Of a DNA stretch of 64,000 nucleotides, positions 32,767-44,889 are shown piece after piece (position 1 is the first letter of the stretch; the number at the start of each line of letters is the position of its first letter). The stretch spans positions 1 to 64,000 of the forward strand of contig CAJPFI010000031.1 of the NCBI GenBank assembly GCA_905339295.1. Direction: 5' to 3'. This DNA is from Burkholderiales bacterium (GTDB lineage: Bacteria > Pseudomonadota > Gammaproteobacteria > Burkholderiales > Casimicrobiaceae). Made by a program: the position numbers and the translations under genes. Below the pieces are notes generated by a model that saw only the letters and a list, made by a program, of their open reading frames with translations, searched no databases and was not told where the DNA came from.

Positions 32767-35406
32767 TCAATCGCGCGCGAGCGGAAGCGTCACGATCAGC
32801 TGCTCGGGATCCTCGGGATCGTCCGCCGTCGAGAATCCCATCGCCGCCGTGAAGCGGAGCATGCCGTGGTTCGTACGCAGCACGGCGCCCTCGAGGCGCG
32901 CGAGGCCGCGCTTCCTCGCGCACGCGATCAGGCGCTCCATCAGCCCGCGCGCGACGCCCCGGCCCTGCCAATCGTCTGCGACGACCACCGCGAACTCGGC
33001 GCTCTCGCCGTCCGGATTGGCGATGTAGCGCGCGACGCCCACGATCCTCTCCCCGCCGCCGGCCGCGGCAGCGGGCGCGAGCGCGACGAGCGCCATCTCG
33101 CGGTCGTAGTCGACCTGCGTGAAGCGCGCGAGCATCTGCGGCGTGAGCTCGTGCAACCGGTAGAAGAAGCGGAAGTAGCGCGACTCCTCCGACAGCCCGA
33201 GGACGAAGTCGCGCTCGAGTTCCGCGTCCTCGGGGCGGATCGCGCGCACCGTGAGCGGCACCGAATCGCGCACCTCGATCGTGCCGGCGGTCTCCGACGG
33301 GTACGGGTGGATCGCCATGTGCCCGTACCCGCGGCGCGACTTCTGCCGCGGGTCGACGGCGAGGCGCGCCGCGCCGACCGTCGCGACGCCCGGCTCCGCG
33401 AACACCGGATCGAGCTCGAGCTCGCGCACCCACGGGCACGCGCACACCAGCGCGGACAGCTGCAGCAGCAGGCGCACCACCGGCTCGACCACGTCGTCCG
33501 GCGCGGCGGGCGCGCCGTCGCGGCCGGTGTGCCGCCGCGCGCCGGCGATCAGGTCCAGCGCGAGGCGCCGGTTGAGCGGCGGCAGCGCGAGCGCGCGCCC
33601 GGCAGGCGTCAGCGGCGAGCCCCCGCCGATGCCGAGCGAGATCACCGGCCCGAACACCGGATCGGTCGCGACGCCGATCGCGAGCTCGCGGGCGCGCTCG
33701 CCGTGCGCCGCCTTGCGCACGAACGCGTGCCCCTCGCGCTCCTGTCCGGCGCGCGCCCGCTCCTGCAACTTTCGCCACGCGCGGAGAAGCGCGCGACCGT
33801 CGGGGATCGGGCCGATGGCGGGACCGGTCGCGTCGCCCGAAAGCGACACCGGATAGCCGAGGCGCCGCGCGACGACGCGCGCCTCGTCCAGCGTGCCGGC
33901 GCGCGCGACGCGCGGCACCGGCAGCCGGAACGCAGCGAGCAGTCGCGCAAGCTCGTCGGGATCGAGCGTGCGCCGATCGCCGATCGCCGCACGCAGCCGC
34001 TCGACCGCCACGAAGTCGGGCGGGGCGGGCTCCAGCAGCGGGGGCGGCACCTCGAGCAGAAGCTCCTGGTGGCGCCGGTAGGCGGCGAGGAACGCGAACG
34101 CCTCGACAGCGTTCTCGGGCGTGTAGAAGTTCGCGATGCCGCCGGCCTCGAGGGCGTCGCGCGCCTCGGGCCGTTCGATCGCGCCCAGCCATGCGCCGAG
34201 GATCGGCTTCCTCGATCCGCGGGCGACCGCGGCGACGGCGCGCGCGGCATCCGTCGGCGAGTCGACCGGCCGCGGCACGTGCAGCACGACGACCGCGTCG
34301 ACGTTCGGGTCGGACACCACCGCGCCCACGGCCGCGGCGAACCGTTCCGGCGGCGCGTCGCCGCGCACGTCGACCGGGTTGCCGCGCGGGCTCTCGTCGG
34401 GAAGGAGCGCGTCCAGTGCCGCCACGGTCGACGCATCGAACTGCGCGAGCTCGATGCCTGCGTCGCGCGCGCTGTCCGCCGCGAGCATCGCCGGCCCGCG
34501 TCCGTTGGCGACGACCGCGATGCGCTCGCCGCGCGGGATGCGCCCGGTGCCGAGCAGGCGCGCGGCGGCGAAGAGCTGCGTGTAGGTGCGCACGCGCACC
34601 GTGCCGCAACGCCGCATCGCCACGTCGAAGACCGCGTCCGGCGAGGGTCCCGACGGCGGCGCCGCCTCGAGCGAGCGCCCCGCCTTCAGCAGCACGACGG
34701 GCTTCGTGCGCGCCGCCGCCCGCAGCGCGGACAGGAAACCGCGTGCATCGTGCACGTGCTCGACGTAGAGCAGGATTCCGTCGGTCTCCTGGTCGGCGAG
34801 CAGCGCGTCGAGCAGCTCGCCGAAGTCGACGTCGAGGACGCCGCCCAGGGAGATCACGGTCGAGAAGCCGATGCCCGCGGGCCGCGCGAAATCGAGCATC
34901 GCCGTGCACACCGCCCCCGATTGCGCGACCAGCGCGAGCCGGCCCGGCAGCACGTCGACGTCGGAGAACGACGCGTTCAGGCCGACGCTCGTGCGTATCA
35001 CGCCGAACGCGCCCGGACCGACGAGACGGATGCCTCCTTGCTTCGCGAGCGCGGCCACGTCGCGCGCCCAGCGCTTCGCGGCGGCCGCCGGGCCGGCCGG
35101 CGCGGCGGTCAGCAGGATCGCCGCCTTCGCCTTCACGCGCGCGGCATCCTGGAGCACGCGGGGCACGGCGTCGCACGGCGCGGCGATCACGACGAGCTCG
35201 ATCGGCTTGCGGATCGACGGCAGGCTGGGCCAGCTCTTCTGGCCCAGCAGCTTGCGGTGCGCGGGATTGACCGCGTGGAATTCACCGGTGTAGCCCGCCG
35301 CCGCGACGTTCTCCATCACGACGCGCCCGAGCGAACCCGGCCGCTCCGAGGCGCCGACGAGCGCGAACGAGGCGGGGACGAGCAGCGGGCGCAGGTAGTG
35401 ATGCAT
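32767..35406 (-). CDS. Pat/PatZ-type protein lysine acetyltransferase (ADP-forming acyl-CoA synthetase-like with GNAT domain)
   Basis: 879 residues. A CoA-binding Rossmann domain (residues ~5-125: PASFALVGASERPGSLGRVV) is followed by succinyl-CoA-synthetase-like flavodoxin domains (~145-450) and an ATP-grasp domain (~470-690: SLSGDATGPAIGPIPDG and the glycine-rich IGIGGGSPLTPAGRALALPPLN segment). A C-terminal GNAT domain (~715-870) has VRAIRPEDAELERDFVLGLS and the acetyl-CoA loop VVADDWQGRGVARGLMERL. This is the architecture of E. coli PatZ and Salmonella Pat, which acetylate and inactivate acyl-CoA synthetases. In an aromatic degrader a natural target would be benzoate- or acetate-CoA ligase; that is inference. 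Confidence 0.9.
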   Translation of the reverse strand: MHHYLRPLLVPASFALVGASERPGSLGRVVMENVAAAGYTGEFHAVNPAHRKLLGQKSWPSLPSIRKPIELVVIAAPCDAVPRVLQDAARVKAKAAILLTAAPAGPAAAAKRWARDVAALAKQGGIRLVGPGAFGVIRTSVGLNASFSDVDVLPGRLALVAQSGAVCTAMLDFARPAGIGFSTVISLGGVLDVDFGELLDALLADQETDGILLYVEHVHDARGFLSALRAAARTKPVVLLKAGRSLEAAPPSGPSPDAVFDVAMRRCGTVRVRTYTQLFAAARLLGTGRIPRGERIAVVANGRGPAMLAADSARDAGIELAQFDASTVAALDALLPDESPRGNPVDVRGDAPPERFAAAVGAVVSDPNVDAVVVLHVPRPVDSPTDAARAVAAVARGSRKPILGAWLGAIERPEARDALEAGGIANFYTPENAVEAFAFLAAYRRHQELLLEVPPPLLEPAPPDFVAVERLRAAIGDRRTLDPDELARLLAAFRLPVPRVARAGTLDEARVVARRLGYPVSLSGDATGPAIGPIPDGRALLRAWRKLQERARAGQEREGHAFVRKAAHGERARELAIGVATDPVFGPVISLGIGGGSPLTPAGRALALPPLNRRLALDLIAGARRHTGRDGAPAAPDDVVEPVVRLLLQLSALVCACPWVRELELDPVFAEPGVATVGAARLAVDPRQKSRRGYGHMAIHPYPSETAGTIEVRDSVPLTVRAIRPEDAELERDFVLGLSEESRYFRFFYRLHELTPQMLARFTQVDYDREMALVALAPAAAAGGGERIVGVARYIANPDGESAEFAVVVADDWQGRGVARGLMERLIACARKRGLARLEGAVLRTNHGMLRFTAAMGFSTADDPEDPEQLIVTLPLARD

Positions 35407-35481
35407 CGCGATCCTCGGGCGCTCGTGCGAGTGTAGCCGACCGCCGCGGCGCGGGCGCGCGTCCCGCGGCGCGCGCTTCGC

Positions 35482-35487
35482 TATACT
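35482..35487 (+). promoter_or_regulatory. -10 element of the tRNA-Met gene
   Basis: TATACT at 35482-35487, in the context CGCTATACTCGC, is the only AT-rich hexamer before the tRNA. It would give a ~45-nt 5' leader to the mature tRNA end. No good -35 is visible at the standard distance. Confidence 0.5.
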
Positions 35488-35537
35488 CGCTTCGGCGTCC
35501 GGACGCGTCCGCCCGATGAGGGGCGTCCCCGCGCAAC

Positions 35538-35611
35538 GGGCCCGTAGCTCAGTCGGTCAGAGCAGACGACTCATAATCGTTTGGTCGCTGGTTCGATCCC
35601 AGCCGGGCCCA
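35538..35611 (+). tRNA. tRNA-Met (CAT), elongator type
   Basis: A full cloverleaf can be drawn: acceptor stem GGGCCCG (35538-35544) with CGGGCCC (35604-35610), D-arm with AGCTCAGTCGGTCAGAGC, an anticodon arm with loop CTCATAA and anticodon CAT at 35572-35574, and the T-arm GCTGG-TTCGATC-CCAGC (35587-35603). The discriminator base is A35611, and the following bases are CCC, so the CCA end is not encoded. The CTCATAA loop and lack of three G-C pairs at the bottom of the anticodon stem point to elongator Met rather than initiator; tRNA-Ile2 (lysidine) cannot be fully excluded. Confidence 0.93.
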
Positions 35612-35954
35612 CCCCACTCCCGCGCGGCGGCAGGCCCGCAGCCACCCGAGACCCGCTTCGACCGCCAGTCCGCGCAGAGGCCGGCGACCCCGCGGCGATG
35701 GGCGGTGGTCTCCGGCATTCCGCCGCGCGAACCCGTTCCTGCAGGGCCGGCGCCGCCGTGCCGCGGAAGACATCTCGGCCGGAGCCCGTTCCGCACACCC
35801 CCGTGGGGGCGCGGCGCACCCGGGACGGCAGCCGGGCAGCTCCGATCCTCGCCGCGCCCGCGTCGACGACGGGAGCGGCGACCTCCGCGCGGTTGGCCGA
35901 TCGCGCAGGCGTGGCCCCGATGCTCGCCATCCCCCGTCCCGCTACACTCGCGTC
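35612..35954. other. ~340-bp stretch after the tRNA without a gene
   Basis: No supported coding frame. I looked for a phage or island attachment repeat of the tRNA 3' end within this window and did not notice a second copy. The end of the stretch (CGCTACACTCG) contains TACACT at ~35942, a possible -10 for the channel gene. Confidence 0.4.
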
Positions 35955-36665
35955 GTGCCGTACTCGCTCGCCCTCCGCGCCTACCGCTTCGTCCGAGGCG
36001 ACGGCAGCCTGACGATCACCGTCGCGCTCATCGCGCTGTTCCTGTTCGCGCTCTACCCGATGGCCGAGGTCGGCGTGGTCCGGACATGGTGGCTCGATGT
36101 CGCCTTCGCGATCTGCCTCGTCGCCGGGGCGATGCTCGTATCCGAGCCGCGACAGGTCCGCAACGTGGTGCTGGCGCTGGTCGCGACGACGGTCGTGCTC
36201 CGGCTCGCCGAGTCCTACGACCGATCGCTCGCGATCGTGACGCTCGACGCCGCGTTCGTGATCGCGACGGCGTTCGCGCTGGGCGTGCTCGTGCTCGCGC
36301 GCTCGACGCGCGACGGCCGCATCAACATCCACCGGATCCTGGGCGCCTGCGGCACGTTCCTGCTGCTCGGCCTCGTGTTCTCGCAGGGATACCGCCTGCT
36401 GGCGCTCTACATCCCCGATGCGTTCGCGATCGAGGGCAGGCGGGTCGGCACCGCCGACCTCCAGCACGCGTTCACCTACTACAGCTTCGTCACGCTGACG
36501 TCGACCGGCTACGGCGACATCGTCCCGGTGCATCCCTACGCCCGCTCGCTCGCGATGTTCGAGGCGGTCACGGGCCAGCTGTACCTGGCGGTGCTGATCG
36601 CGCGGCTGGTCGGGCTCGAGATGGAGTGGCGCGAGACGCAGCGCGAGGCGCAGGCCGGGGAGTGA
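35955..36665 (+). CDS. Two-pore-helix (Kir/KcsA-like) potassium channel
   Basis: 236 residues. Several N-terminal hydrophobic helices (about 22-40, 45-62, 70-86, 92-112, 130-150) precede the pore module. The pore helix and selectivity filter read FVTLTSTGYGDIVPVHP (filter TGYGD, about residues 185-190), followed by the inner helix SLAMFEAVTGQLYLAVLIARLVG. The extra N-terminal helices suggest a non-charged voltage-sensor-like part, as in six-TM bacterial ion_trans_2 proteins. The C-terminal tail is short (EMEWRETQREAQAGE), without RCK domain. The start is GTG 35955; TACACT just upstream may be the -10. Confidence 0.9.
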   Translation: MPYSLALRAYRFVRGDGSLTITVALIALFLFALYPMAEVGVVRTWWLDVAFAICLVAGAMLVSEPRQVRNVVLALVATTVVLRLAESYDRSLAIVTLDAAFVIATAFALGVLVLARSTRDGRINIHRILGACGTFLLLGLVFSQGYRLLALYIPDAFAIEGRRVGTADLQHAFTYYSFVTLTSTGYGDIVPVHPYARSLAMFEAVTGQLYLAVLIARLVGLEMEWRETQREAQAGE

Positions 36666-36723
36666 CGCGGCGCCTGCCCCCGCTTCCCCGGCTGGCACGC
36701 GCCTTGCGACCGATCGGGCAGTC

Positions 36724-38460
36724 ATGGCTTCCCCGGTGCTTCTGCTGCTCGGAGTGCCCGAGAGCGGCACGTCCGCGCTCGCGGACGCGCTTGTCCGCGC
36801 GGGGGCGGCGCTGGCCGGCCCGCCGGGCGGAGATCCGGGCGGGGTCTCGCAACACGCGCTGGCCGCGTGCGGGATGCGCTGGGACTCGCTCGCGCCGATG
36901 CCCGCGAAGCTCGCCAGGACCCCGGGGCTCGATGCCGCCCGCGCGGCCCTCGACGTGTTCCTCGAGCGCACGCCCGGCGACGCGCCGCTGGTCGTGGCCG
37001 AACCGCTCGCGACGCGCATCGTCGGGATGTGGCGCGAGCGGATCGAGGGATCGGGACGACCGCTCGCCGCCGTGCTGTGGCTCACCCACCCGGGCAGCGC
37101 GGCCGCCGCGCTGGCCCGCCGCCGCCAGTTCGCGCCCGAGAAATCGCTCGCGCTGTGGCTCGCCCACCTGGTCGAGTTCGAGCAGGCCACGCGCGGGCTC
37201 TCGCGCACGATCGTGACCGAGGAGGCGTTCCTCGCCGATCCCGCCGCGGGGATGAAGCGCATCGCGCAAGCCACCCGGTTCCCGCCGGCGATGCAGGCCG
37301 CGAAGGCGCCCTCGGCCACGAAGCATCCGACGCCGGCCCCGCCTCCGCTCGGGCTGGGGTCGGGACTCGACACCGCGCTTGACGCGGGCTACCGCAGGCT
37401 CGCGTCGACCGTCTCGGGGGAGCTGAAACGCGCCGTCGACGCGCTCGCCGCCGCCGCGCGCCCCGCGGTGCAGAGCGCGATTCCTCCCTGGATCGCGCAG
37501 GAGATCGAGGCGGACCGCACCCGGATGCAGACGCTCGCGGACATGGCCGCCGGCCACGCGGCGCGCGCCGACCGCGCCGCGCGGGATCTCGCGGCCACGC
37601 CGCGCGACGCACGGGCGCTGGCGGCGGAGGTCGAGGCGATGCGCGCGGAGCAGGCGCGCGAGCGCGACGCGCTGACCGGCCAGCTCGACGCGCTGCACGG
37701 CGCGCAGGCACGCGAACGCGACGCGCTGACCGCCGAGCTCGCGTCGACGCGCGGCGAGCTCGCGCGCCTCGCCGCCAGGCTGTCCGAGGTCCCGCAGTCG
37801 GAAGCCGCGTTGCGGATCGAGCTCTCGCAGGCGCAGCGCGAATTGTCCGACGAGCGCACCTCGATCGCGCGGCTGTCCGACGCGCTCGAGACCGCGCGCC
37901 GGGAGGCGGACGGCCACGCGCACCGGTTCGAGTCGGCGCGCCACCACCTCGAGCGGTTCGCGATCGAGATCGAGGAGGCGCGCGCGACGCTCGCGTTGCG
38001 CGAGGACCACTGCGCCCGGCTCGCCGAGGAGGCGGACGGGCTGCGCGTCAGGGAATCCGATCTCCTGCGCGAACGCGAGGCGTTGCGCCGCGAGCGCGAC
38101 GAGGCCGTCCGGGAGCTCGAGCGCGCGAAGCGCGAGCACGGCCGCCACGCGGCCGAGCGCGAATCGACGCTGCATCGCACGTCAGCCGAGCTTCGCACGG
38201 CGATCGAGGAGCGCGAAAGCCGCATCGCCGGGCTGTCCGGCGAGGCCGACCGCATGGCCGACGCGATCACGGACGCAGCGGTGCGCACCGCGGGCCTCGA
38301 GGAGCAGCTCGAGCTGCGCGCCGCGGAGCTCGCGGAGCTCCAGTCCCGGTACGACGAGCTCGCCGCGCGCATGCGAACGCTGGAGAGCCGTTCCCTCGTG
38401 CGTGCGGCCGTCTGGCTGGGCGGCGAGAAGCACCCGCGCGAGGCGTCGACGGGCGGCTGA
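36724..38460 (+). CDS. Sulfotransferase-like P-loop domain fused to a long coiled coil
   Basis: 578 residues. The first ~190 look like a sulfotransferase-type P-loop domain: VLLLLGVPESGTSALADALVRAG (phosphosulfate-binding PxSGTS loop), the middle RPLAAVLWLTHPG and RTIVTEEAFLADP. Then, from ~270 to the end, an almost continuous charged coiled coil with heptad-like Leu/Ala spacing (ELARLAARLSEV, ARLAEEADGLRVRESDLLRER). No signal or membrane segment. Two direct sub-repeats (AQARERDALTAEL-like) are visible around residues 312-340. The C-terminus is SLVRAAVWLGGEK. Such fusions occur in bacterial surface-polysaccharide loci, but none is present nearby. Catalysis is uncertain because the 3'-phosphate-binding RxxxxS motif is not obvious. 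Confidence 0.6.
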   Translation: MASPVLLLLGVPESGTSALADALVRAGAALAGPPGGDPGGVSQHALAACGMRWDSLAPMPAKLARTPGLDAARAALDVFLERTPGDAPLVVAEPLATRIVGMWRERIEGSGRPLAAVLWLTHPGSAAAALARRRQFAPEKSLALWLAHLVEFEQATRGLSRTIVTEEAFLADPAAGMKRIAQATRFPPAMQAAKAPSATKHPTPAPPPLGLGSGLDTALDAGYRRLASTVSGELKRAVDALAAAARPAVQSAIPPWIAQEIEADRTRMQTLADMAAGHAARADRAARDLAATPRDARALAAEVEAMRAEQARERDALTGQLDALHGAQARERDALTAELASTRGELARLAARLSEVPQSEAALRIELSQAQRELSDERTSIARLSDALETARREADGHAHRFESARHHLERFAIEIEEARATLALREDHCARLAEEADGLRVRESDLLREREALRRERDEAVRELERAKREHGRHAAERESTLHRTSAELRTAIEERESRIAGLSGEADRMADAITDAAVRTAGLEEQLELRAAELAELQSRYDELAARMRTLESRSLVRAAVWLGGEKHPREASTGG

Positions 38461-38485
38461 CGCCGCGGCCGCGGGACCCGTCCTC

Positions 38486-38704
38486 CTACGCCCCGGCCGG
38501 ACCCGGCCGCACGCCGAGCCTGCGCAGGACGATCTCGAGCGGGCAGAAGCGCGTGAAGGCGCTCTGCAGCAGGTTCGCGCCCACGAACGCGGCGACCCAC
38601 AGCCAGTTCGCGTTCACGAACAGCGGGCTGCCCGGCGCGCCGAGCGCGAGCGAAGCGAGGATGAAGAGTCCGGCGAAGACGCGGATCGTGCGTTCGATGG
38701 TCAT
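38486..38704 (-). CDS. DUF2892 small membrane protein (YgaP-type TM domain)
   Basis: 72 residues: TIERTIRVFAGLFILASLALG, a helix hairpin, then LQSAFTRFCPLEIVLRRLG. This is the DUF2892 pattern with N-terminal ERxIRxxxG, two helices and the CP motif, found alone or attached to rhodanese domains (YgaP). It is the last gene of the RND/SQR cluster, 44 bp after the RND permease. A second copy of the same family opens the cluster at 44848. DUF2892 proteins are often near sulfur-transfer genes; function unknown. Confidence 0.85.
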   Translation of the reverse strand: MTIERTIRVFAGLFILASLALGAPGSPLFVNANWLWVAAFVGANLLQSAFTRFCPLEIVLRRLGVRPGPAGA

Positions 38705-38748
38705 GGGAAGGAAGCTCCGGGGGGAAGTACGAGGGACGAGGGCCGCGA

Positions 38749-41982
<3,234 letters not shown>

Positions 41983-41991
41983 GGGTCGCGG

Positions 41992-43275
41992 TCAGGCGGG
42001 CGGGCGGCCCTTGAGGCGGGTGATGCCGATCGCCTTCATCACGTACTTCTCGTAGAACGGCTCCGACGTGCCCTTCTTCATCTTGCGGATGAAGTACTTC
42101 TCGAACGCGATCTTCGCGAAGTGGACCCACCTGCCCTCGGAGAACCAGTTCACGTTGCGCGGCGGGATCTGCGGCAGCGCGACGAACGCGATCCCCGTGT
42201 CGCCCATGTCGGCGAGGCAGATCGCGTTCCACGTCGCCTTCTCGGACGGCGGGCGGCCGTCGATCCCGGCGCGGATGTTCGCGGCGGTGGCCGCGACCAT
42301 CGACTCGATCATGTAGCCGGTCTTCGGGGCCCCGGTCGGAACCGGCGTCACCTCGACCGGCGGGATCGCGACGCACACGCCGACGGCGTAGACGTTCGGG
42401 TAATTCGGACTGCGCTGGTGGGCGTCGATCAGGACGAAGCCGCGCGGGTTCACGAGCCCCTCGACGCCGGCGACCGCGTCGATGCCCTTGAACGCGGGCA
42501 GCATCATCGAATGGCGGAACGGAAGCTGGTGCTCGCGTTTCGGCTTCCCGTCCTCGTCGTGCTCGGTGACGTGCATGACGCCCGGCTCGACCTTCGCGAC
42601 CTTCGCGTTGCAGATCCACTTGATGTGGCGCTCGCGCAATGCCGACTCGAGCATCGTCTTCGAGTCGCCGACCCCGCCGAGGCCCAGATGGCCGATGTAC
42701 GGCTCCGACGTCACGAGCGTCATCGGCACGCGGTCGCGGATCTTCCTGCGGCGCAGGTCGGTGTCCATGATGAACGCGAACTCGTAGGCGGGACCGAAGC
42801 ACGACGCGCCCTGCACCGCGCCGACGACGATCGGGCCCGGGTCTCCGACGAACGACTGCCAGGCCTGCGCGGCCTTCTCGGCGTGGTCGACGTGACACAC
42901 CGAGTGCGTGTGGCCCGAGGGTCCCAGCCCCTCGATCTCGTCGAAGGCGAGCTTCGGGCCGGTGGCGATCACCAGGTAATCGTAGTCGAGGTAGCGCCCG
43001 TCGGCGAGCTCGACGCGGTTGTCGGCGGGATGCACGCGCTTCGCGCCGGCGGGCTCGAAGGCGATGCCGCGCTTCGCGAGCGCCGGCGCGGCCGGGAACT
43101 CGATGTCGGCGCGCTTGCGCCAGCCGACGGCGAGCCAGGGGTTCGACGGGACGAAGTGGAAGTTCGGGCCGTTGCCGACGACCGTCACGCGGTCCTGCGC
43201 GCGCAGCGCTTCCTTCATCTCGTAGGCCATCGGCATGCCGCCCAGTCCGGCTCCCAGAATCACGACGTGTGCCAT
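41992..43275 (-). CDS. sqr: Sulfide:quinone oxidoreductase
   Basis: 427-residue membrane-associated flavoprotein. FAD-binding site HVVILGAGLGGMPMAYEM at the N-terminus and the second GG/ATG segment DYLVIATGPKLAFDEIEG. The three catalytic cysteines of type I SQR are all in place: Cys127 (HSVCHVDHA), Cys159 (GAVQGASCFGPAYEF) and Cys353 (NAICLADMGDTG). The C-terminal amphipathic region (VHFAKIAFEKYFIRKMKKG) is the membrane anchor of SQRs. It oxidises sulfide to polysulfide and feeds the quinone pool. GAGGAG lies 6 bases before ATG 43275. Embedded between an RND adaptor (321 bp upstream) and the RND permease (9 bp downstream). Confidence 0.92.
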   Translation of the reverse strand: MAHVVILGAGLGGMPMAYEMKEALRAQDRVTVVGNGPNFHFVPSNPWLAVGWRKRADIEFPAAPALAKRGIAFEPAGAKRVHPADNRVELADGRYLDYDYLVIATGPKLAFDEIEGLGPSGHTHSVCHVDHAEKAAQAWQSFVGDPGPIVVGAVQGASCFGPAYEFAFIMDTDLRRRKIRDRVPMTLVTSEPYIGHLGLGGVGDSKTMLESALRERHIKWICNAKVAKVEPGVMHVTEHDEDGKPKREHQLPFRHSMMLPAFKGIDAVAGVEGLVNPRGFVLIDAHQRSPNYPNVYAVGVCVAIPPVEVTPVPTGAPKTGYMIESMVAATAANIRAGIDGRPPSEKATWNAICLADMGDTGIAFVALPQIPPRNVNWFSEGRWVHFAKIAFEKYFIRKMKKGTSEPFYEKYVMKAIGITRLKGRPPA

Positions 43276-43597
43276 AGCGTTCTCCTCGTTGATGGCGAAG
43301 CGGGGAAGTCCCGCGCGGATCCGCGGCGGCGCGACGCGCCGGACGGAGACGACGGCGCGACGCCGCCCGGCGGGCGTGGCAGGCCCCGCGCCCGGGGGCG
43401 GCAACAAGGCCGCCGCACGGATGGCGCGTCCCGAACGATCGACGCATCCACCGAACGTGCGTCCTCCGGGCATTGGCTCGTGTGCGTCCACGCGCTGCGT
43501 GGACCCGTGCAGCGGTTCCCTGGCGTGCCGTCCCGCAGGTTCCGACGACAACGGGGCTTTCGCCGTCGCCCGTCGGGCAGACTTGCGGAAAGGCACA
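43276..43597. other. ~320-bp spacer between RND adaptor and SQR genes, with a hairpin
   Basis: No coding frame is supported. At 43486-43504 GTCCACGC-GCT-GCGTGGAC forms a perfect 8-bp stem with a 3-base loop, ~95 bases after the adaptor stop on the transcribed (minus) strand. It could be a partial terminator or attenuator separating the adaptor from sqr-RND. No promoter for sqr is obvious. Confidence 0.4.
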
Positions 43598-44632
43598 TCA
43601 GCGCGTCGCCGTTCTCATGCCGGCCTCGACCGGGTCGGCGGCGAGCGTCTCGCCGCCGGCCAGTCCGGCCAGGATCTCGATCTCGCCGTCGCCGACGCGC
43701 TCGCCGGTGCGCACCTGGCGCAGTCGCGGGCGGCCCTCCCCGTCGAGCACGTAGACGGCCGTCACCTCGCCGCGGCGGATCACCGCGGCCTCGCGGACGG
43801 CGATCGTCGTGACGACGCCGACCGGCAACCGCACGCGCGCGAACTGTCCGGGCCGGACGCCGTCGACCGGGGGCAGGTCGAAGCGCACCCGCGTCGTGTG
43901 GCTTCTCGTGTCCGCGACCGGGATCACCGTCGCGCGAAGCGGCGTCACCGACCGGTCGATCGCCGGCAGGTCGACGCGCGCGCCGTCGAGCCTCGCCCGC
44001 GCGATCGTCGCCTCCGGGACGCCCGCGACCACGCGGAGCTCGCGCGGATCGAACACGGTCACGAGCGCCTTGCCCGGGGTGGCCATGTCGCCCAGCTCGG
44101 CGTGCGTCTCGCCGACGATGCCGGCATACGGCGCGACGATGGTCGTCCAGTCCCGCGCGACCACGGCCGATCCCGCGTTGGCGCGCACCGCGTCGACCTG
44201 CGCCTGCGCGGCCCGGTAGGTGGCCTCGGACTGGTCGACCGCGGCCTGGCTCACGAACTTCTGCGCGGCGAGCGCCTTGTTGCGCTCGTGGACACGCCTC
44301 GCGTTGGCGAGGTTGGCCTCCGCCTCGGCCACCTGCGAGCGTCCCGCCGCCACCGCCGCGTCGGCGGCGCGCGGATCGATGCGCGCGAGCACCTGGCCCG
44401 CTCGCACGGCGTCGCCGGCCTTGACGGGAAGCTCGACGATCCGGCCCGCGACCTGCGCGCCCACCGTGGCCTGCCGTACGGCCTCCACCGTCGCCTCCAC
44501 GACGACGGTCTGCGCGAGTTCGCGCGGGGCGACCTTCAGCGTCGCCAGCGCGTGCTCGGCTGCGCCGAGCGCCGGCGCTGCGGCGAGGCCGAGCGCGAGC
44601 ACGAGCGCGGCGAGGCAAGTCGAGCGTCGCAT
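43598..44632 (-). CDS. RND efflux periplasmic adaptor (membrane fusion protein)
   Basis: 344 residues. Signal peptide (CLAALVLALGLAAAPALGA), a first half-lipoyl motif TVVVEATVEAVRQATVGAQVAGRIVEL, an alpha-helical hairpin (~90-160: AAVAAGRSQVAEAEANLANARRVHERN), a second half-lipoyl segment TTIVAPYAGIVGETHAELGDM, then beta-barrel and membrane-proximal domains. This is the partner of the RND permease at 38749. Start ATG 44632 gives the signal at residue 3; GTG 44647, 15 bp upstream, is a possible alternative that would lie 3 bp from the DUF2892 stop. The operon is DUF2892-adaptor-sqr-RND-DUF2892. Confidence 0.9.
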   Translation of the reverse strand: MRRSTCLAALVLALGLAAAPALGAAEHALATLKVAPRELAQTVVVEATVEAVRQATVGAQVAGRIVELPVKAGDAVRAGQVLARIDPRAADAAVAAGRSQVAEAEANLANARRVHERNKALAAQKFVSQAAVDQSEATYRAAQAQVDAVRANAGSAVVARDWTTIVAPYAGIVGETHAELGDMATPGKALVTVFDPRELRVVAGVPEATIARARLDGARVDLPAIDRSVTPLRATVIPVADTRSHTTRVRFDLPPVDGVRPGQFARVRLPVGVVTTIAVREAAVIRRGEVTAVYVLDGEGRPRLRQVRTGERVGDGEIEILAGLAGGETLAADPVEAGMRTATR

Positions 44633-44650
44633 GGACCGAACCCGCACCCG

Positions 44651-44848
44651 TCAGCGCTTCGTCGCGCAGGTCCGGATGCCGAACGGCAGGTAGGCCGGGC
44701 ACCAGGCGGTCAGGCCGGTCACCAGCGGCAGCAGGCCGACCAGGCCCCACCAGCGCGCATTGCCCTCGAGCACGAAAACGAGCGACAGGATCACGACACC
44801 GAGGACGATCCGGACCGTGCGATCGACACCACCGACATTGGCTTGCAT
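44651..44848 (-). CDS. DUF2892 small membrane protein, first gene of the RND/SQR operon
   Basis: 65 residues: NVGGVDRTVRIVLGVVILSLVFVLEGN, then LPLVTGLTAWCPAYLPFGIRTC. DUF2892 pattern with ExTVRI-G, two membrane helices and the WCPxYxPFGxxTC ending, as found in the membrane part of YgaP-type sulfurtransferases. It opens the cluster directly after a Crp-like dyad, 18 bp before the adaptor start. The two cysteines at the C-terminus (WCPAY, RTCA) are typical of the sulfur-associated branch. Function unknown. Confidence 0.88.
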   Translation of the reverse strand: MQANVGGVDRTVRIVLGVVILSLVFVLEGNARWWGLVGLLPLVTGLTAWCPAYLPFGIRTCATKR

Positions 44849-44889
44849 GGGAATCTCCGCGTGATTGTGGGACTGGGGCTGCGGATTCC

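Noticed and set aside
35538-35954. Possible genomic-island attachment site at the tRNA-Met gene
   Set aside because: No integrase is nearby and I did not notice a second copy of the tRNA 3' end in the window.
41992-43275. The SQR gene as a generic NADH dehydrogenase (Ndh-2) or flavocytochrome c flavoprotein
   Set aside because: The three cysteines at 127, 159 and 353 match type I SQR spacing, and no haem partner gene is adjacent.
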